The notes under the pieces were generated by a model. It saw nothing but the letters and a program-made list of their open reading frames with translations, ran no database searches and had not been told where the DNA came from. From contig CP137670.1 of assembly GCA_037976565.1 (NCBI GenBank), positions 15,277,216 through 15,341,215 of the forward strand: a DNA stretch of 64,000 nt, read 5' to 3'. Position numbers and translations under genes: made by a program. This document shows, in pieces, positions 1 through 11,900 of the stretch (its first letter is position 1; every line of letters begins with the position of its first letter). Origin of the DNA: Mesocentrotus franciscanus. Its lineage: Eukaryota; Echinodermata; Echinoidea; Camarodonta; Strongylocentrotidae.

Positions 1-49
1 ATGAATAAGGTATCGAAATATGCTCTTCTGACCGTAATAAATGCCCATA

Positions 50-68
50 CCCCCTGGAACCGCGCCTG
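50..68 (-). mobile_element. hAT-like terminal motif (element end)
   Basis: Read on the minus strand this is CAGGCGCGGTTCCAGGGGG, close to the motif CAGTGGCGGATCCAGG at 1946 and CAGGGGCGGATCTAG at 12065. It would be the right end of an element lying mostly off the window or in the first 50 bases. No matching left end or target duplication is visible. Confidence 0.3.
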
Positions 69-299
69 CCCCCCCCCTGCGGTGCTCCGCTCCCTCGCAG
101 TTGTGCCACGTCCCCAATCCGTTGACCGTATACGTACCACTTTATTCATTTCGACGTGCCTGTTTACACCATAATATTTATTTAGATTTTTAAAATTGTA
201 TTATTGGTAAGTTTAATGGAGTTCCTGATGTTAATGCTGCCCGACCATCACTACAATTTGACCTAACCGGGCATCATCTTGTAAGTCCGGCACAGTACA

Positions 300-600
300 T
301 AACAATAATATATTTCATTCATGCTTAGAGGGGGGTTGATCCCCAAAAGAAGGACGGAGCCCCCAGGCTTCTGAGGGGGTCACCATAGAGTTGAACGGTC
401 GTGCCCCTAGACTTCATTCAATAATGGTAAGACATGCAGAGCCTCCGGGCTTCAGAGATATGGAGGGGGCTTTAAATAGATGGTCAAAGTACCCGGTCTT
501 ATGATATGCTGAGAGGGGGCTCTCTAAAAGGGCGGTGCCCCTAGACACCATTCATGCTCGGAAGAGGCTCCAAAAGAGATGGAAAAATGGGCAGAAAGTG
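300..600. repeat. Degenerate G-rich direct repeats
   Basis: Several imperfect units combine a G-run (for example 'gaggggg') with a 'gcccctagac...cattca' block near 405-415 and 537-550. They resemble internal parts of the GGCGGATCCAGGGG-ended repeats elsewhere in the window. No open frame. Confidence 0.35.
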
Positions 601-639
601 CAAGATTGCCCCTAAATTAATCAAGCCCCCTCCCAATCC

Positions 640-965
640 ATCCCATTTATATAGAACCTGTCTTAAGCAAGCCCCCCTGGCTACGCCAATCATAAAATAA
701 TTATAGTTCGCTTTTCTCTTTGTAATATAGAACCGGTATTAAGCAAGCAAGCACCCCCCCCCATTCTCTTCCCCATTGGCTACGCCATTCACAATTGAGA
801 GTTTGTATTTCTTTTCACGTTATTAAGCAAGCACCCCTCGGACCCCCTTTCCTCCCTTGGCTACGCCAATGAGATGGTGTAGTTTGTTTTTATTTTATTG
901 TTATTATAGCAAATATATTTTTTATCTTTATTTAATAGAGCCTCATTAAGGTTACGCCAAATTAA
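640..965. repeat. Short tandem repeat block with 'aagcaagc ... ggctacgcca' units
   Basis: Units near 663, 738 and 822, with a weaker trace near 945, share 'ttaagcaagc', then a C-run, then 'tggctacgcca'. Spacing is about 75-85 bp. Divergence is high and nothing is encoded. Confidence 0.5.
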
Positions 966-1945
966 GCACATGGGACTGAGCTCAGCCGATCCGATCAACC
1001 GATCCGATCAAGGTCAGATTAATACAGCATTAGCCTACGGTTTACCACTTGGCAAAAAAAAAAGCTTAAAAACTTCTATATTCTGACCTCAAGTCTAAAA
1101 ATGTTTATGATTACAGGGCTTAATTGACCTGCTTGACACATGATCATGTGCCAAATATGAAAGTGGTTGATTGAATAATAAAGAAATTAGAGCCTAGTCT
1201 GATGGCTATATATATGGGCTTCCCTAGCTTGGGCCTGGCTAAGGCCTTAGGGTTAGGCTAAGCCTGGCTTATAGCCTTTAGGCTTAAGTTTAACTTTTAT
1301 GCCAAAAAGAGTCGAAATACGCTTTGGGGGCCAACAATTCTGGACGCGAGCACAAATAAGTTCTGTCCACTACAATAAGTTGTAGTTCCTTATTGATTTT
1401 CAGCTAAAAAAACTCTTTTTGTCGAAACTAATCGACGAAAGAAATTTAAGTTAACTCTCTCCATCAATCTCTCTCAGCTCGCGATCGATATCGATATCCA
1501 CCAGTAATGTACGCGACGTACGTACGTAACAGGCGCGCGCTGTTGGCATGGGACTCTGAACGCGTACATTTGGAATAAGCCCCCGTATGTGCCATTTGGT
1601 CGCGTTATCTGACCTGACGCGCCCTAACAATCCAACGCACCTTTTCGGGAAAACCGGGGGGCTTTGGACGACGACGCTACCCGACTATTCGGAATAAGCC
1701 CATGATACCCACTCAGTGAAGACGAAAAGAAACAGCGCCATCCAATGATCAATGATGAACAACTCAAAAAACGCACAGCCAGGCAGAAATAATCTTTTAG
1801 ATTGGTCAGCCTTAAAACCCAAGCCTGAAGAACAACAACAACCCCTTCTCTGTCACTTCCTTCATCTGATGAGTTTAATGGACATGATAGATCAGCGGCA
1901 TCAGCCCCTTGAAGGCAACGCTGCGCTACACCCCCATCGCCCCAT
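966..1945. other. Non-coding stretch, no gene recognised
   Basis: AT-rich until about 1480, then a CpG-richer block to about 1700 that includes a GTAC run near 1513-1527. Around 1220-1290 are repeated 'taggctaag/aagcctgg' words. The small open frame at 1752-1979 runs into the G-run of the repeat end at 1946 and shows no domain. Confidence 0.4.
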
Positions 1946-2180
1946 CAGTGGCGGATCCAGGGGGGGGGGCCTCCCCTAGAAAAAAATAACAGGTAAAAAC
2001 ACCCTTTTTTGGTAAAAAAAGAAGAAGATGGGCCCCCTTCCCTGGCGCTCAAGGGGGGGGGGTGGAGGTTGAAAAAAAATTGCACTTTCCCCCCGTTGAG
2101 CAAAAAAAAAAAATATGCTCACTACACATAATCCTTAGTTTTGCTGTTTCCTTACCCCCCCCCCTTTTTTTTTTGACTTG
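1946..2180 (+). mobile_element. Truncated hAT-like element, left end
   Basis: Begins CAGTGGCGGATCCAGG followed by a run of G, then alternating G-, C- and A-runs up to about 2180. The start fits the CAG-plus-GC-rich pattern of hAT termini and resembles the ends at 12065, 29152 and (inverted) 50-68. The right end was not found, so the end coordinate is approximate. Confidence 0.35.
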
Positions 2181-2471
2181 ATACAGTGCACCCTTTACCA
2201 AGCTAGGTAATTGTAGTTTAATTTCAACTGAAATATGACCTGAAGGAATCGATCAATAAAAAATTATGGTTGTATACACCACAGATATGATTTTAAAAGC
2301 GCGTACGTAATGTCTTATTTATTGTACGTTAAGTTGTAAAAAAAAAATCCAACTTTATCAGCAACAGTGTAATTGTTCATCTAAAAAGTCGATTTCGGTC
2401 AAAAGTGGAATTAGCCCCTTTTGGAATTAAACTCTTCATAATGATTGTGAAATCAATAGTGCAAGAGTCCT

Positions 2472-2514
2472 CAATATATATGGGCCTGTGTGATTATCCA
2501 TCTCCGTACGCAGT
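2472..2514 (+). promoter_or_regulatory. Possible core promoter of the SLC16-like gene
   Basis: A TATA-like run 'aatatatatggg' near 2472 is followed about 30 bp later by 'gcagtcac', which resembles an initiator. The spacing suits a TATA/Inr pair, and the first coding exon starts about 245 bp downstream. Such words are common in AT-rich DNA, so the call is weak. Confidence 0.25.
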
Positions 2515-2568
2515 CACGAAGACAAAAGACGTGATGCATATATAGCCACAAACGAACAATAAAGTGAC

Positions 2569-2616
2569 CTCGTTCAACCAAAGAGATATGTTGTGTTATC
2601 TCTTTGGTTCAACGAG
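2569..2616. repeat. 20-bp inverted repeat (hairpin) upstream of SLC16-like exon 1
   Basis: The arms at 2569-2588 and 2597-2616 are reverse complements with a single mismatch, around an 8-nt loop 'tgttgtgt'. If the transcript starts near 2500, this stem-loop lies in the 5' leader about 140 nt before the start codon. Confidence 0.7.
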
Positions 2617-2756
2617 CAATTGTGTACAAAACGTAAGGCAGGTAAATGGTGTATTCACTACACTTCACAAGTCTGCAAGCAAAACGGTAAGCAAAACATA
2701 CAAGTTGATGTGCAAGAGTCCGGACAAGAGTTATATCGTGCCTATAGTCAAACAAC

Positions 2757-2964
2757 ATGGAGAGGTTGAATCGCAGTTGTGGGGTAAGATGCCTTCCCCG
2801 GAGTTTGCCCGTGGTTCTCTCTCTATTTCTGATGGCATGTTCTCAGGTTGGTACTGTCAAATCTATGGGGATCTTTCTAGAAGATATTTCGCTGAGTCTT
2901 GGAACAACCTCCACAGATATTGGAGTGTCCCTCGGACTTTTTACGGCCTTCAGCTACTTTCCAG
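2757..2964 (+). CDS. SLC16-like gene, coding exon 1
   Basis: Encodes residues 1-69 and the first base of codon 70. Most of TM1-TM2 is here: LSLFLMACSQVGTVKSMGIF, then FTAFSYFP at the 3' end. It ends CCAG followed by the donor gtaggt. The frame differs from the longer overlapping open frame 2564-2968, but only this frame matches the family and splices in phase to 19815. A polypyrimidine-rich 'tgttctcag' near 2841-2849 could be an alternative acceptor for a shorter exon. Confidence 0.75.
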
Positions 2965-5900
2965 GTAGGTTAGATTTAAAAAAAATAGCAAAGACGTAAC
3001 AGCTTCAACCTCTTACAGACAATTTTTAATTCTTCTTCTTCTTCGTTTGGTATTATAAATGGCTATTAGTCAAATTTGACTATTGTTGCCAATTTCATCG
3101 CATCTCTTTCTTGGTAAATAAAATTATTTAAATAAAAATTTAATAATAAAAATTGCCATCTCATTTTAATATAATATTTAGTCATAGTCTACCCAGTTTT
3201 ATGTAACAAATTGGAATAATATTTCAAATTAAACCACGATCCGCACACAGTTCCAACTCACGCTGGCCCTGTCCTTTCTACGATGCCTTCTTACCAGCCC
3301 AGCGAGTTACATTACGCCGTACGCTTCTCGGTTGATAAACTCAACCTAGGTCACTCTGGCATAGACAAGGGGGCGTCGTGTACCTGTATGTTTAGAGGGT
3401 TTATTTATTTATTATTAGGAGAAAAGCAACAGCAAAACACTTGTGGGCTTTATTAGGTTATATGAGTTAGTACATGAGATTATTTATATAGTGCATGACT
3501 TTTAATGATTAATTTTTTTTTTTCCTCTTAAATAAATTAATTAAAGGAGGCCTAGATCGAAATAAGTGATACACTGTATACCTTTACAACCAAACTTAAA
3601 ATAATCAATACGCTAATAGGCGTATATAATGTTATAAATACCTGTTTTTCTTTTTCTTCTATTCAGTTTGAATTGCCTGACTTCGGTTTTTTATTTATTT
3701 TTATTAAATTACTCTTTATAGAATCGCTTCGTTCTAAAAACGAAACGAGCAATTGCCATTTGTGAACGAGAGTCACTTTTTTGTAAACATATCATAATGT
3801 CCTCTTCCTTGGAAATATTTACTTCTGACATGGCCCTTTCTATTAGTACTTTGGACATTCTATCAAAAAATGTCTGACCGTTTCTATTGTCGGACAGTTG
3901 TCACAGAAACCTGTGGGGTAGATGCCCAGACGTAGAAGGTCATGGTTGAGTCCGGACACTCCCAGGCGTAGTCGCCTAAGAATAGTTTCAGTTTTTCTTC
4001 CCAATTTACAAGAATATTGCGAGATAACATTTGGCTGAAGGATTTTTAATGCACATTGGGTATCATTCCACCTTTCTTGCCAAAGTAACTTTGAACTGTA
4101 CAAAATTAAACTTGTCTTTTCAAATAACGTCAATTTGTTACGCATTTCAATTTCCTGAGTTAAAGCTTTTTTTGCGTAGAAGTCTGCCTTTTCATTTCCC
4201 ACTATCCCACAGTGGCCTGGAATCCATTCCAAAGTGATTTCAATCCCTCTATATTTTAATCGGGTCGTTATTGTAAATATTTCTGTGACAAAAGATTCGT
4301 CACTGAAATGTTGCAAGGCCGTGAGGGCACTTAAGCAGTCACTAAAAATGACTGCGCCTGTATAGATATTTGTTTCTTCGAGAAGGGCAAGAACAATGGC
4401 AGCCAACTCGGCTCTATACGAAGAGGTAAAATTCGCTAGTCTTTTACATTGGTGTACAGAAAAGTATGGGATATAAAAGGCAGCCGAGCATTGGCCCTTC
4501 TCCGGAACCTTAGATCCATCTGTATATATATGCAACTGGTTCGACCATTTTGTATTAATCAATTCTAAGCTTTGTTGCTGTAGTTCATTCGGATGGTCGG
4601 CTTTTGAAATCCGAGAGCTCAATTCAGTCGAAACCAGTGGGGGTTCAAAAAGCCACGGCGGGAATGGGCATGGTACAGCAGTTTCTGTCATGAAGTTTTT
4701 AATTTTATTCAGGGTTCTATACCCGAAAGGTTTATTAAGTAAAGCTTTTCCCTTGAGATAATCAAATTGCCAACATGGCCCTATCTTTTGTGATAGTGGA
4801 TGGTTTGGGAATCTTTCAATACTTTGTCTATATTTACTTGACACAAATTGTCTCCTTAGATCCAAGGGAAATTCACCCATTTCCACTTGTAATGATTTTA
4901 GGGAAGTGAGAGGTAATCCTCCCGCACATATCCGTAGCGCCTGATATTGCACCGAATCAAGTGCCTTTTTTGTAGTGGTAGTAGCGCTATCATAAGCCTC
5001 ACATCCATAGTCGAGTAAGGATCTTATGAGTGCCCTGTAAACCATTAAGAGGGATTTAGAGGCGCTCCCCCATTTAGTTCCCGTTAAACATCTTAGGATA
5101 TTCAATTTTCTTTTACATCTCTCTACAACATTTTCTACGTGTGGCTTCCAGGTCAATTTCTTATCAAAAGTTACCCCCAGAAAATGATGAGTATTCTGAA
5201 AGGGCACTTTATTCCCCTCTAATTCTACTCTCGGTGGTGAGAGATTCATTGTACTTTTGTGAAAAATATAGGGACTGTCTTATCAGCCGAAAGCCGAAAT
5301 CCCCATCTACGAAACCAAGTTTGTAGCCTATTTAAATATTCTTGTATTTTGTTCGATATTTGAGAGATATCCCTACCTGCTGCCCATATTACAAAATCAT
5401 CAGCATATACAGCTATTGTCACTGAAAGATCTGTAGGGATATCACTAATCATTAAATTAAATAACAGTGGACTCAGAATACTTCCTTGTGGGAGTCCATT
5501 ATGCATATCATATGTTTTTGATTCAGTATTCCTAATTCTTACCTGAAAGGTACGTCCTGTCAAATAATTTTGTAGATATTGCAACAAATTCCCTTCTATT
5601 CCTTTTTGGGCTAGTTTGAATAGTAATCCATTTATCCATAATTTATCATAAGCTTTCTCAATATCTAAGAACACAGCTATTACGTGTTCATTGCAATTTA
5701 TACTTTTTTGAATATCGTTTTCTAGGAAACTATGTTGTCTATTGCACTCCGCCCTTTCCTAAACCCGCTAATAAAATTTGGCAGTAACTCATGCTTTTCT
5801 ACATACCATTGTAATCTTTCTTTTATCAAACGCTCGATTATGTTCGCAAAGCATGATGTGAGTGCAATGGGTCTATATGATGACGCTTTCCGGGGATCTT

Positions 5901-8900
5901 TTCCAGGTTTCAAAATTGGTATCAAAATAGAGTGTTTCAGTGGGAGGGGTATTTCCCCTGTTCCCCAAATCCTGTTGATTATATCTAACATAACCTTTTT
6001 AGTTTCTTTAGGAAATTTTTCATACACCTCATAAGGAATGTTATCTTGACCAGGGGCAGTCCGCTTTTTTGACTGTACTGACTTTTCCAATTCAATGAGT
6101 AGAAAGGGTTCATTGATAACACTGTCCTGAATACTCCTGCTATTCTTTACTAGTGCTAAATACTGTTCGTTTACCTTATCTTCTCTCACTCCTAAAGATT
6201 GGAAGTAGCGTCCAAAAACATCCACCTTTTCATCATCCCGAGTTATTTCTTTGTCATTTTCCGTCAATGATGACATATTTTTTGACCTCGCACCTGGGAC
6301 ACCATTTAGTCGTTTTATGCAGGCCCAGATTTTTGACTCAGGCATGTAACGATCCAGTTTTGTGCAAAAGGCTTGCCAATATCTTTGTTCTGCTTGGCGG
6401 AGAACTCGTTGTGCCTCTGTTTTCTTTACACAATAATCATCTATATTCTCCAGCGTTATCCTTCTACCTTTAGAGAGTTTGTTACTCGCTTTATTTCTTG
6501 CTTTGGTTTTAACAGAACATTCTTTTGTCCACCATGGGACCGGATTTTGTTTCTTTTTACTCTTTTGGGAACAGTTTCCTTTATACATTCTTTTAAGTAC
6601 TCCATAAATTGGGTGTACATTTCCTTTACATATGTGTTTTTTAATATAATCTGTTCATTTAATACTTCTTCGCATTTCTTTGCAAAGTTAGACCAGTTTA
6701 TATTCTTAAAAGAGAAAGGCTTTTCTACGACTTTTCCATTATGCATGCTTGCATTTGCTCTATGCGGATCCGTACTTTTTTGGAAAGACATTTGGAGAGA
6801 GATTGGAAAATGGTCACTACCAAAAGTACTCCGCATGACTTACACTTACACGCTAAAGAAGGAGACGTGATACTTAGACATATGAAATTATTAAAAAGTA
6901 ATGACTTATTTAATGAATATATGGTTTACTGATTCAGAACTGAAATGAAATGAAAATTAAGGTCTAAAATACTCGCAGATCCAGACATGATGTTTTCCCC
7001 GTTCGTGGGTCTAATCTGGTCCCCTCTCCATTGTTCAAAATAATCAAACTGTTCTTATTTAAAAAATGTTCTATTACTTCACCGTTTTTGTCTGTTTTCT
7101 CGCTGCCCCATAATACATTGTGAGCATTAAAATCTCCCATTATAAGGATGTTTTCATTCTGATATACATTTTCCATTAACTTATTCATAATATTTTCATT
7201 CAGTTTATTACAAGGGTTATAATAATTAACGATTGACATTTTTTCTTTCCCTATGTAAACATTTATTTGCTGTAATTCTAAGTTTGCATCTGTGAAAGGA
7301 CCCTCGTACTTAATCCTATCATGAACATATATAGCACAGCCTCCTCTACTGTTATTTTGTCTGTTTCTAGGAAAGCATGTATATTCTGGAATATTCAAAA
7401 TTATGTCATTATGAAACCAGGTCTCCTGTATGCAAATAATATCACATTTAAAATCTTTTTGTGAGTTAAAGTAATTTAATAATTCATTGCCGTGCCCTAA
7501 GAGTCCCTGGGCGTTCCAATGTAAAATGGAAAGTAACATTAATAAATTAATCACTATCATTTGTTCTATAATATGTACTATTTTTTTGCAGCGCCCTTTT
7601 GGCTGCAACGCAAACTAGAGTATTTAATTCTTTTTCAGTTTTACCTTCTGTGAATGTAACAATTAATTGGCAAATAAAATCTATAATTTGTTCATCACTA
7701 GCCGAGGCTATGAAGTTGGTCGTAGGTGGAGTGCATTGTGCTGTTTCATTTGTAGTTCCTTGATTATTAATGGTGTCTTTACTCTGTGGTACCTGAGGCA
7801 GAACCTGGTTTTGAAATTGTGGGGTGGTGTTTGCGCTGGTCAGGAATGAAGGAACAGCTGCTTGTGCGTAGGTAATAGGTGTACCAACATTCTGTACTGG
7901 TAGTTTGTTTGTTTGTTTTTCCGTTTCCTTACTTAATATTTTGTTAGGGTTATTTTTCAGTTAGATAGGCTGTGGATTTGGTTCTTTTTTTTGTTGCTGT
8001 TGCCAGGATTGTGATGCTTCGGCGTAAGTTAGCCCCTTTGTAATCCTTATCTGTTGGACCTGTTTCGCCTTTTTGGCTTGTGCACACCCACTGTACGCTG
8101 CGGAGTGGTTTTCTCCACAGTTAACACACTTTCGGTTTTCTTTTTGTTTACATTCTTCGAACGAGTGATTTTCCCCACATCGGACGCATCTCTTTTTTGA
8201 ACGACATTGGGAAGCATTATGTCCGAATCTTTGGCATTGATAGCATCGAATTACTGGTGGAACATATTGTTTCACACGCTTGATTTGGAAGCATAAATGA
8301 ACTTCCGAAGGAATTGTATTTTTACTGAAAGTCAAAATAACGCAGCGCATTGGAATTTGAGAACTTTGGGGGTTCCCCTCTGTTGTTTCACCTGTTCTAA
8401 CTCTTATTACCATCCTCTTCACCCCAATAACATTCTGAGTTTGTAATTCATTCAGAATTTCTTCCTCCTTCATTTCTAGAGGGATGTCATAAATGACTCC
8501 CTTTGCTCCGTTCACTCCTTCACTGACTTTTACATCAACACTTCCTATTTTGTTAATTTCCGAAATAGCCTTCACCTGCTTAGTGTTCTTACACTTGATT
8601 AACAGTCCTGTATTCGCGGTTTTGATATATTCTACAGGGTTCACACAAACTTCCCGAATTGCCTTGGCAATTTGTATGGGATTGACATTGTTCAATGATT
8701 TTTTCCTATCTATTGGGGTTATGAAAATATTAAAACCCTTTGGGTTGGGGTTTGGGGAAGTGGTGTGGAAAGTGGTGTTCGACGAGGAAGATTCTGAGGC
8801 TTGTGAATTTGGTTTTAAGTTCTCTATATTAGTAGAGCTTCTCCCACATTGCATTTTGGCAGGATTTTCTGCCCTTTTTCGGTATTGTACAGTTTGAAAT

Positions 8901-11900
8901 TCCATTTCATCCTCGCCCATCATTGATCTTTCCGGCTCAGAGGCAGGAGCCGCCATGATTGGCTTTGGAAAAAAATGGCGCGAAATTCAATTAGCGTCCG
9001 TATCGTGCAGCTAATTAAGATGGAGTGCTGAAAAGTGTTTTTAAAAGCCCACAATGTTTGCTTACCTTAAGAGAAACTCCTATTCCAAAAGTGTTCACAT
9101 AATTCCCCAAAAAAGGAAATTCAAAGAGCAAAAAAAACAACAAAAAAAACACTCAATTTCCATATGAGAACAAAGTCAAAGATATATTCCAAGAGTAAGG
9201 AGAGAGTGCGACCTATCTTGGTGGCAACGTGGCAGCCGGAGTCAAGCCTTGGTATGGTGGCTCGCAAACGCAAAAATTTGACGTATACCTATGCAACAAA
9301 TTTTTCGTTTTTTACGTCCAAGACGTGAAAATCAAAAAAATTGACGTATACCTATGCAACAAATTTTTCATTTTTTACGTCCAAGACGTGAAAATCAAAA
9401 AAATTGACGTATACCTATGCAACAAATTTTTTGTCTTTTACGTCCAAGACGTGAAAATCAAAAAAATTGACGTATACCTTTGTTTGGAAATTTTTGCATT
9501 TTTCTGTACTCAATGGCCCTGAAGGGCCACGCAGACGTGAAAATCGGCTGGGAAATCTGCGTCAAATATTCACGTCTGCGCCTCCCGAAAGGGACACGCA
9601 GACGTGAATATTGGACGCAGATTTTTTGGGGCTGGAAAATCTGCGTCCAATATTCACGTCTGCGTCTCCCAAAAGGGAAACGCAGACGTGAATATTTGAC
9701 GTGAATTTTTTTTCCAGTAAGCTGAGCACCTACGCTACATACATAGTGCATAACATTTCTGGCCTGCTGCCGCAGATGTAAATGCCTTCTTGTGCAGCCA
9801 TCAAATGCACAAATCGACTCGTGAAAGGCTCCTTCAAAAACCCATTTCACAAGTAAGTGATCATTTCATTTAGATATTACAAAAATTAGCGTTTCATATG
9901 ATAATCTAATCGTCGCGACATTTGTAGTCTAGTTTTCGCTTGTAGTCCCATCTGCTTGTTTTTATGACTGTGTGTGAATATTTGTAACTTGGCTGGGCCT
10001 GGCCTGGGGAAGGGGAAAGCCACAAAACATAAGTCATAAAGTCATAAACTGAATCCAATCAAGTGGGGATATGTGTTGGTACTTGGTTAGGTGTGAAAAG
10101 AAGAAAAGATAGGCAAACACATAAATATTTAGTCATTTTAGTGCTATTTCTAGCTCGAGAGCCTAGTAAAAAACAATGTTTGACTTGTCTTTGTTGACAC
10201 TGCATGACACTTGACAGCTTGTTCTCTATGTCAGTCAGTATGTTGGTGAAGCCTGAAACTGAAAGTGAAACAAGTAGGCCTACTGAGTTAGGGTCTAATA
10301 ATTGAGTCATAACAAATCTAAATAACAAGAAGTCATTGGTTATATGTCTGCGCATATAGCCATAGGGATAGCGAAGTTGTGTACTTGTATAGACCCCCTA
10401 CTTTGAATTTTTTAAGAATAAGAGAGATATTCTAGTAGAGGTCTAGATCTAGACCTAGATCTATAATTTATATTCATATTATTACACGCAATTTCAATTT
10501 GTTTTGACAATTAATATAGATCTACCTTTCACTAACATATAAATAACAGTTTTCAGAATAAGGCCCCAGATCTTTGCCATATTTTTGGACATCTGCATCG
10601 ACTAGTCTATCTGCATGCTGCAAATAACCTTGCATATAATACATGTCATGATGTGAGTGACATGCATACGCATCCATTAGCATTGACTACTATGCTTTGC
10701 TGGAGTGAATGACATGTAGCTTTGGCTTTTGCCTTTGAAATGCTTTGCTTTGTAAAATTGATCTGGACAGGTTCATGCAAACTGTCACTATGCTGTGATG
10801 TTAACAAGATTATGTATTGCAAATATTAAAAGAATGCTTGATGAGGTACGTGTTTATTTTTTATATAAAATCAAACAGCAAAAATTGACCAGTTAATTTT
10901 TGTTATCATTATCTGGACACACATCCCCCATGCTATCATGCATACAAATAGGACAAAGGCAAATGCAATATAAAAGGCAAATGAAATGAAGATGTTCTCA
11001 GCATCCCACTTATCCTCCATTATCTTGTTTTCTATCAATTTCCAGGTTTCCCAAAGCTGGTCCAGCCCTTTTGAAAGAATGGCTTGTCAAGATGAGGAGG
11101 GACAAGTGGACACCAAGCCAGTAGTCCACCGTGTGCTCGGACCACTTTGAAGCAGAGTGTTTTGACCGCATTGGCCAGACAACCAGACTTCGCCAAGGTG
11201 CTATTCCAACCATTTTCCTCTTCCCTGATCATCTGCAGAAGGTAAACACCAATGCTAAATTCTCTTGTGGTTGATAATTTGATAGATTATTTGAATGTTT
11301 CCTTTATTTAAGAAAATATTGTATGGTGAGAGCTAGAAGGGTGTTAACTCATATATTTTTACACAGAGTTAATTCCCTTCTGGCTCTCAACAGATGATTA
11401 TAATTGTTCCAGTAGTTAATTAATTTCAGTTCAATTCAACTTTCAATTCATTTCCAGATGAGTGGTTTGAATCATAGAAAAGTTCTTCTAAAAGAGTTTG
11501 CATTTAAAATCTTAAATGCATATTTTACTCATATATTGTGGGAATGTAAACTGATCTGGTCCAAAGTATGTATCCCTTTCCAAAAGAAACCAGTAACACC
11601 AATTTAAAAAATGCAATTTCAATTTCATAAATATAAGACATTTGAAGGCATGATGTTTCTGCTGTATATTGGCATATCCATGAGAAGGGAACAGAACATT
11701 AAAAAAAGAAATATGTCTTTATGAATATCATTTGCTTTACTTCTGTCAAGTAGTATGCAGGTTTATGTTGTCCATTTGCACATAAATGAACATCTTTGTT
11801 CATATTTAAAAATCTATCTGAAATGAAAATATAACCTGAGTTACTATAGAAATGTCAATATACCGGTAATTGCTGTTATATTTTAAGGACAATGATTAGT

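Larger units (their letters stand above)
3690..9220 (-). mobile_element. I-group LINE (non-LTR retrotransposon) copy, degenerate
   Basis: Lies antisense to the host gene inside its first intron. Order along the minus strand is a 5' leader (about 9220-8957), ORF1 with zinc knuckles, then ORF2 with endonuclease, reverse transcriptase and RNase H. A C-terminal RNase H in a LINE points to the I superfamily (I, Nimb, Ingi and relatives). ORF2 is broken by several frameshifts and a replaced segment at about 6845-6960, so this copy is dead. The ends are approximate: the 3' end is taken at an A/T-rich run near 3690 and the 5' end just short of the foldback element at 9247. Confidence 0.85.

Noticed and set aside
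3240..3380. Additional transporter exon in the GC-richer patch after exon 1
   Set aside because: No in-phase splice sites and no family similarity; the exon 1 to exon 2 junction is already complete.
9229..9522. 97-codon protein with 21-residue repeats
   Set aside because: It is the foldback arm's 63-bp tandem array; no start context and the same array lies inverted at 14818-15065. Kept only as a low-interest finding.
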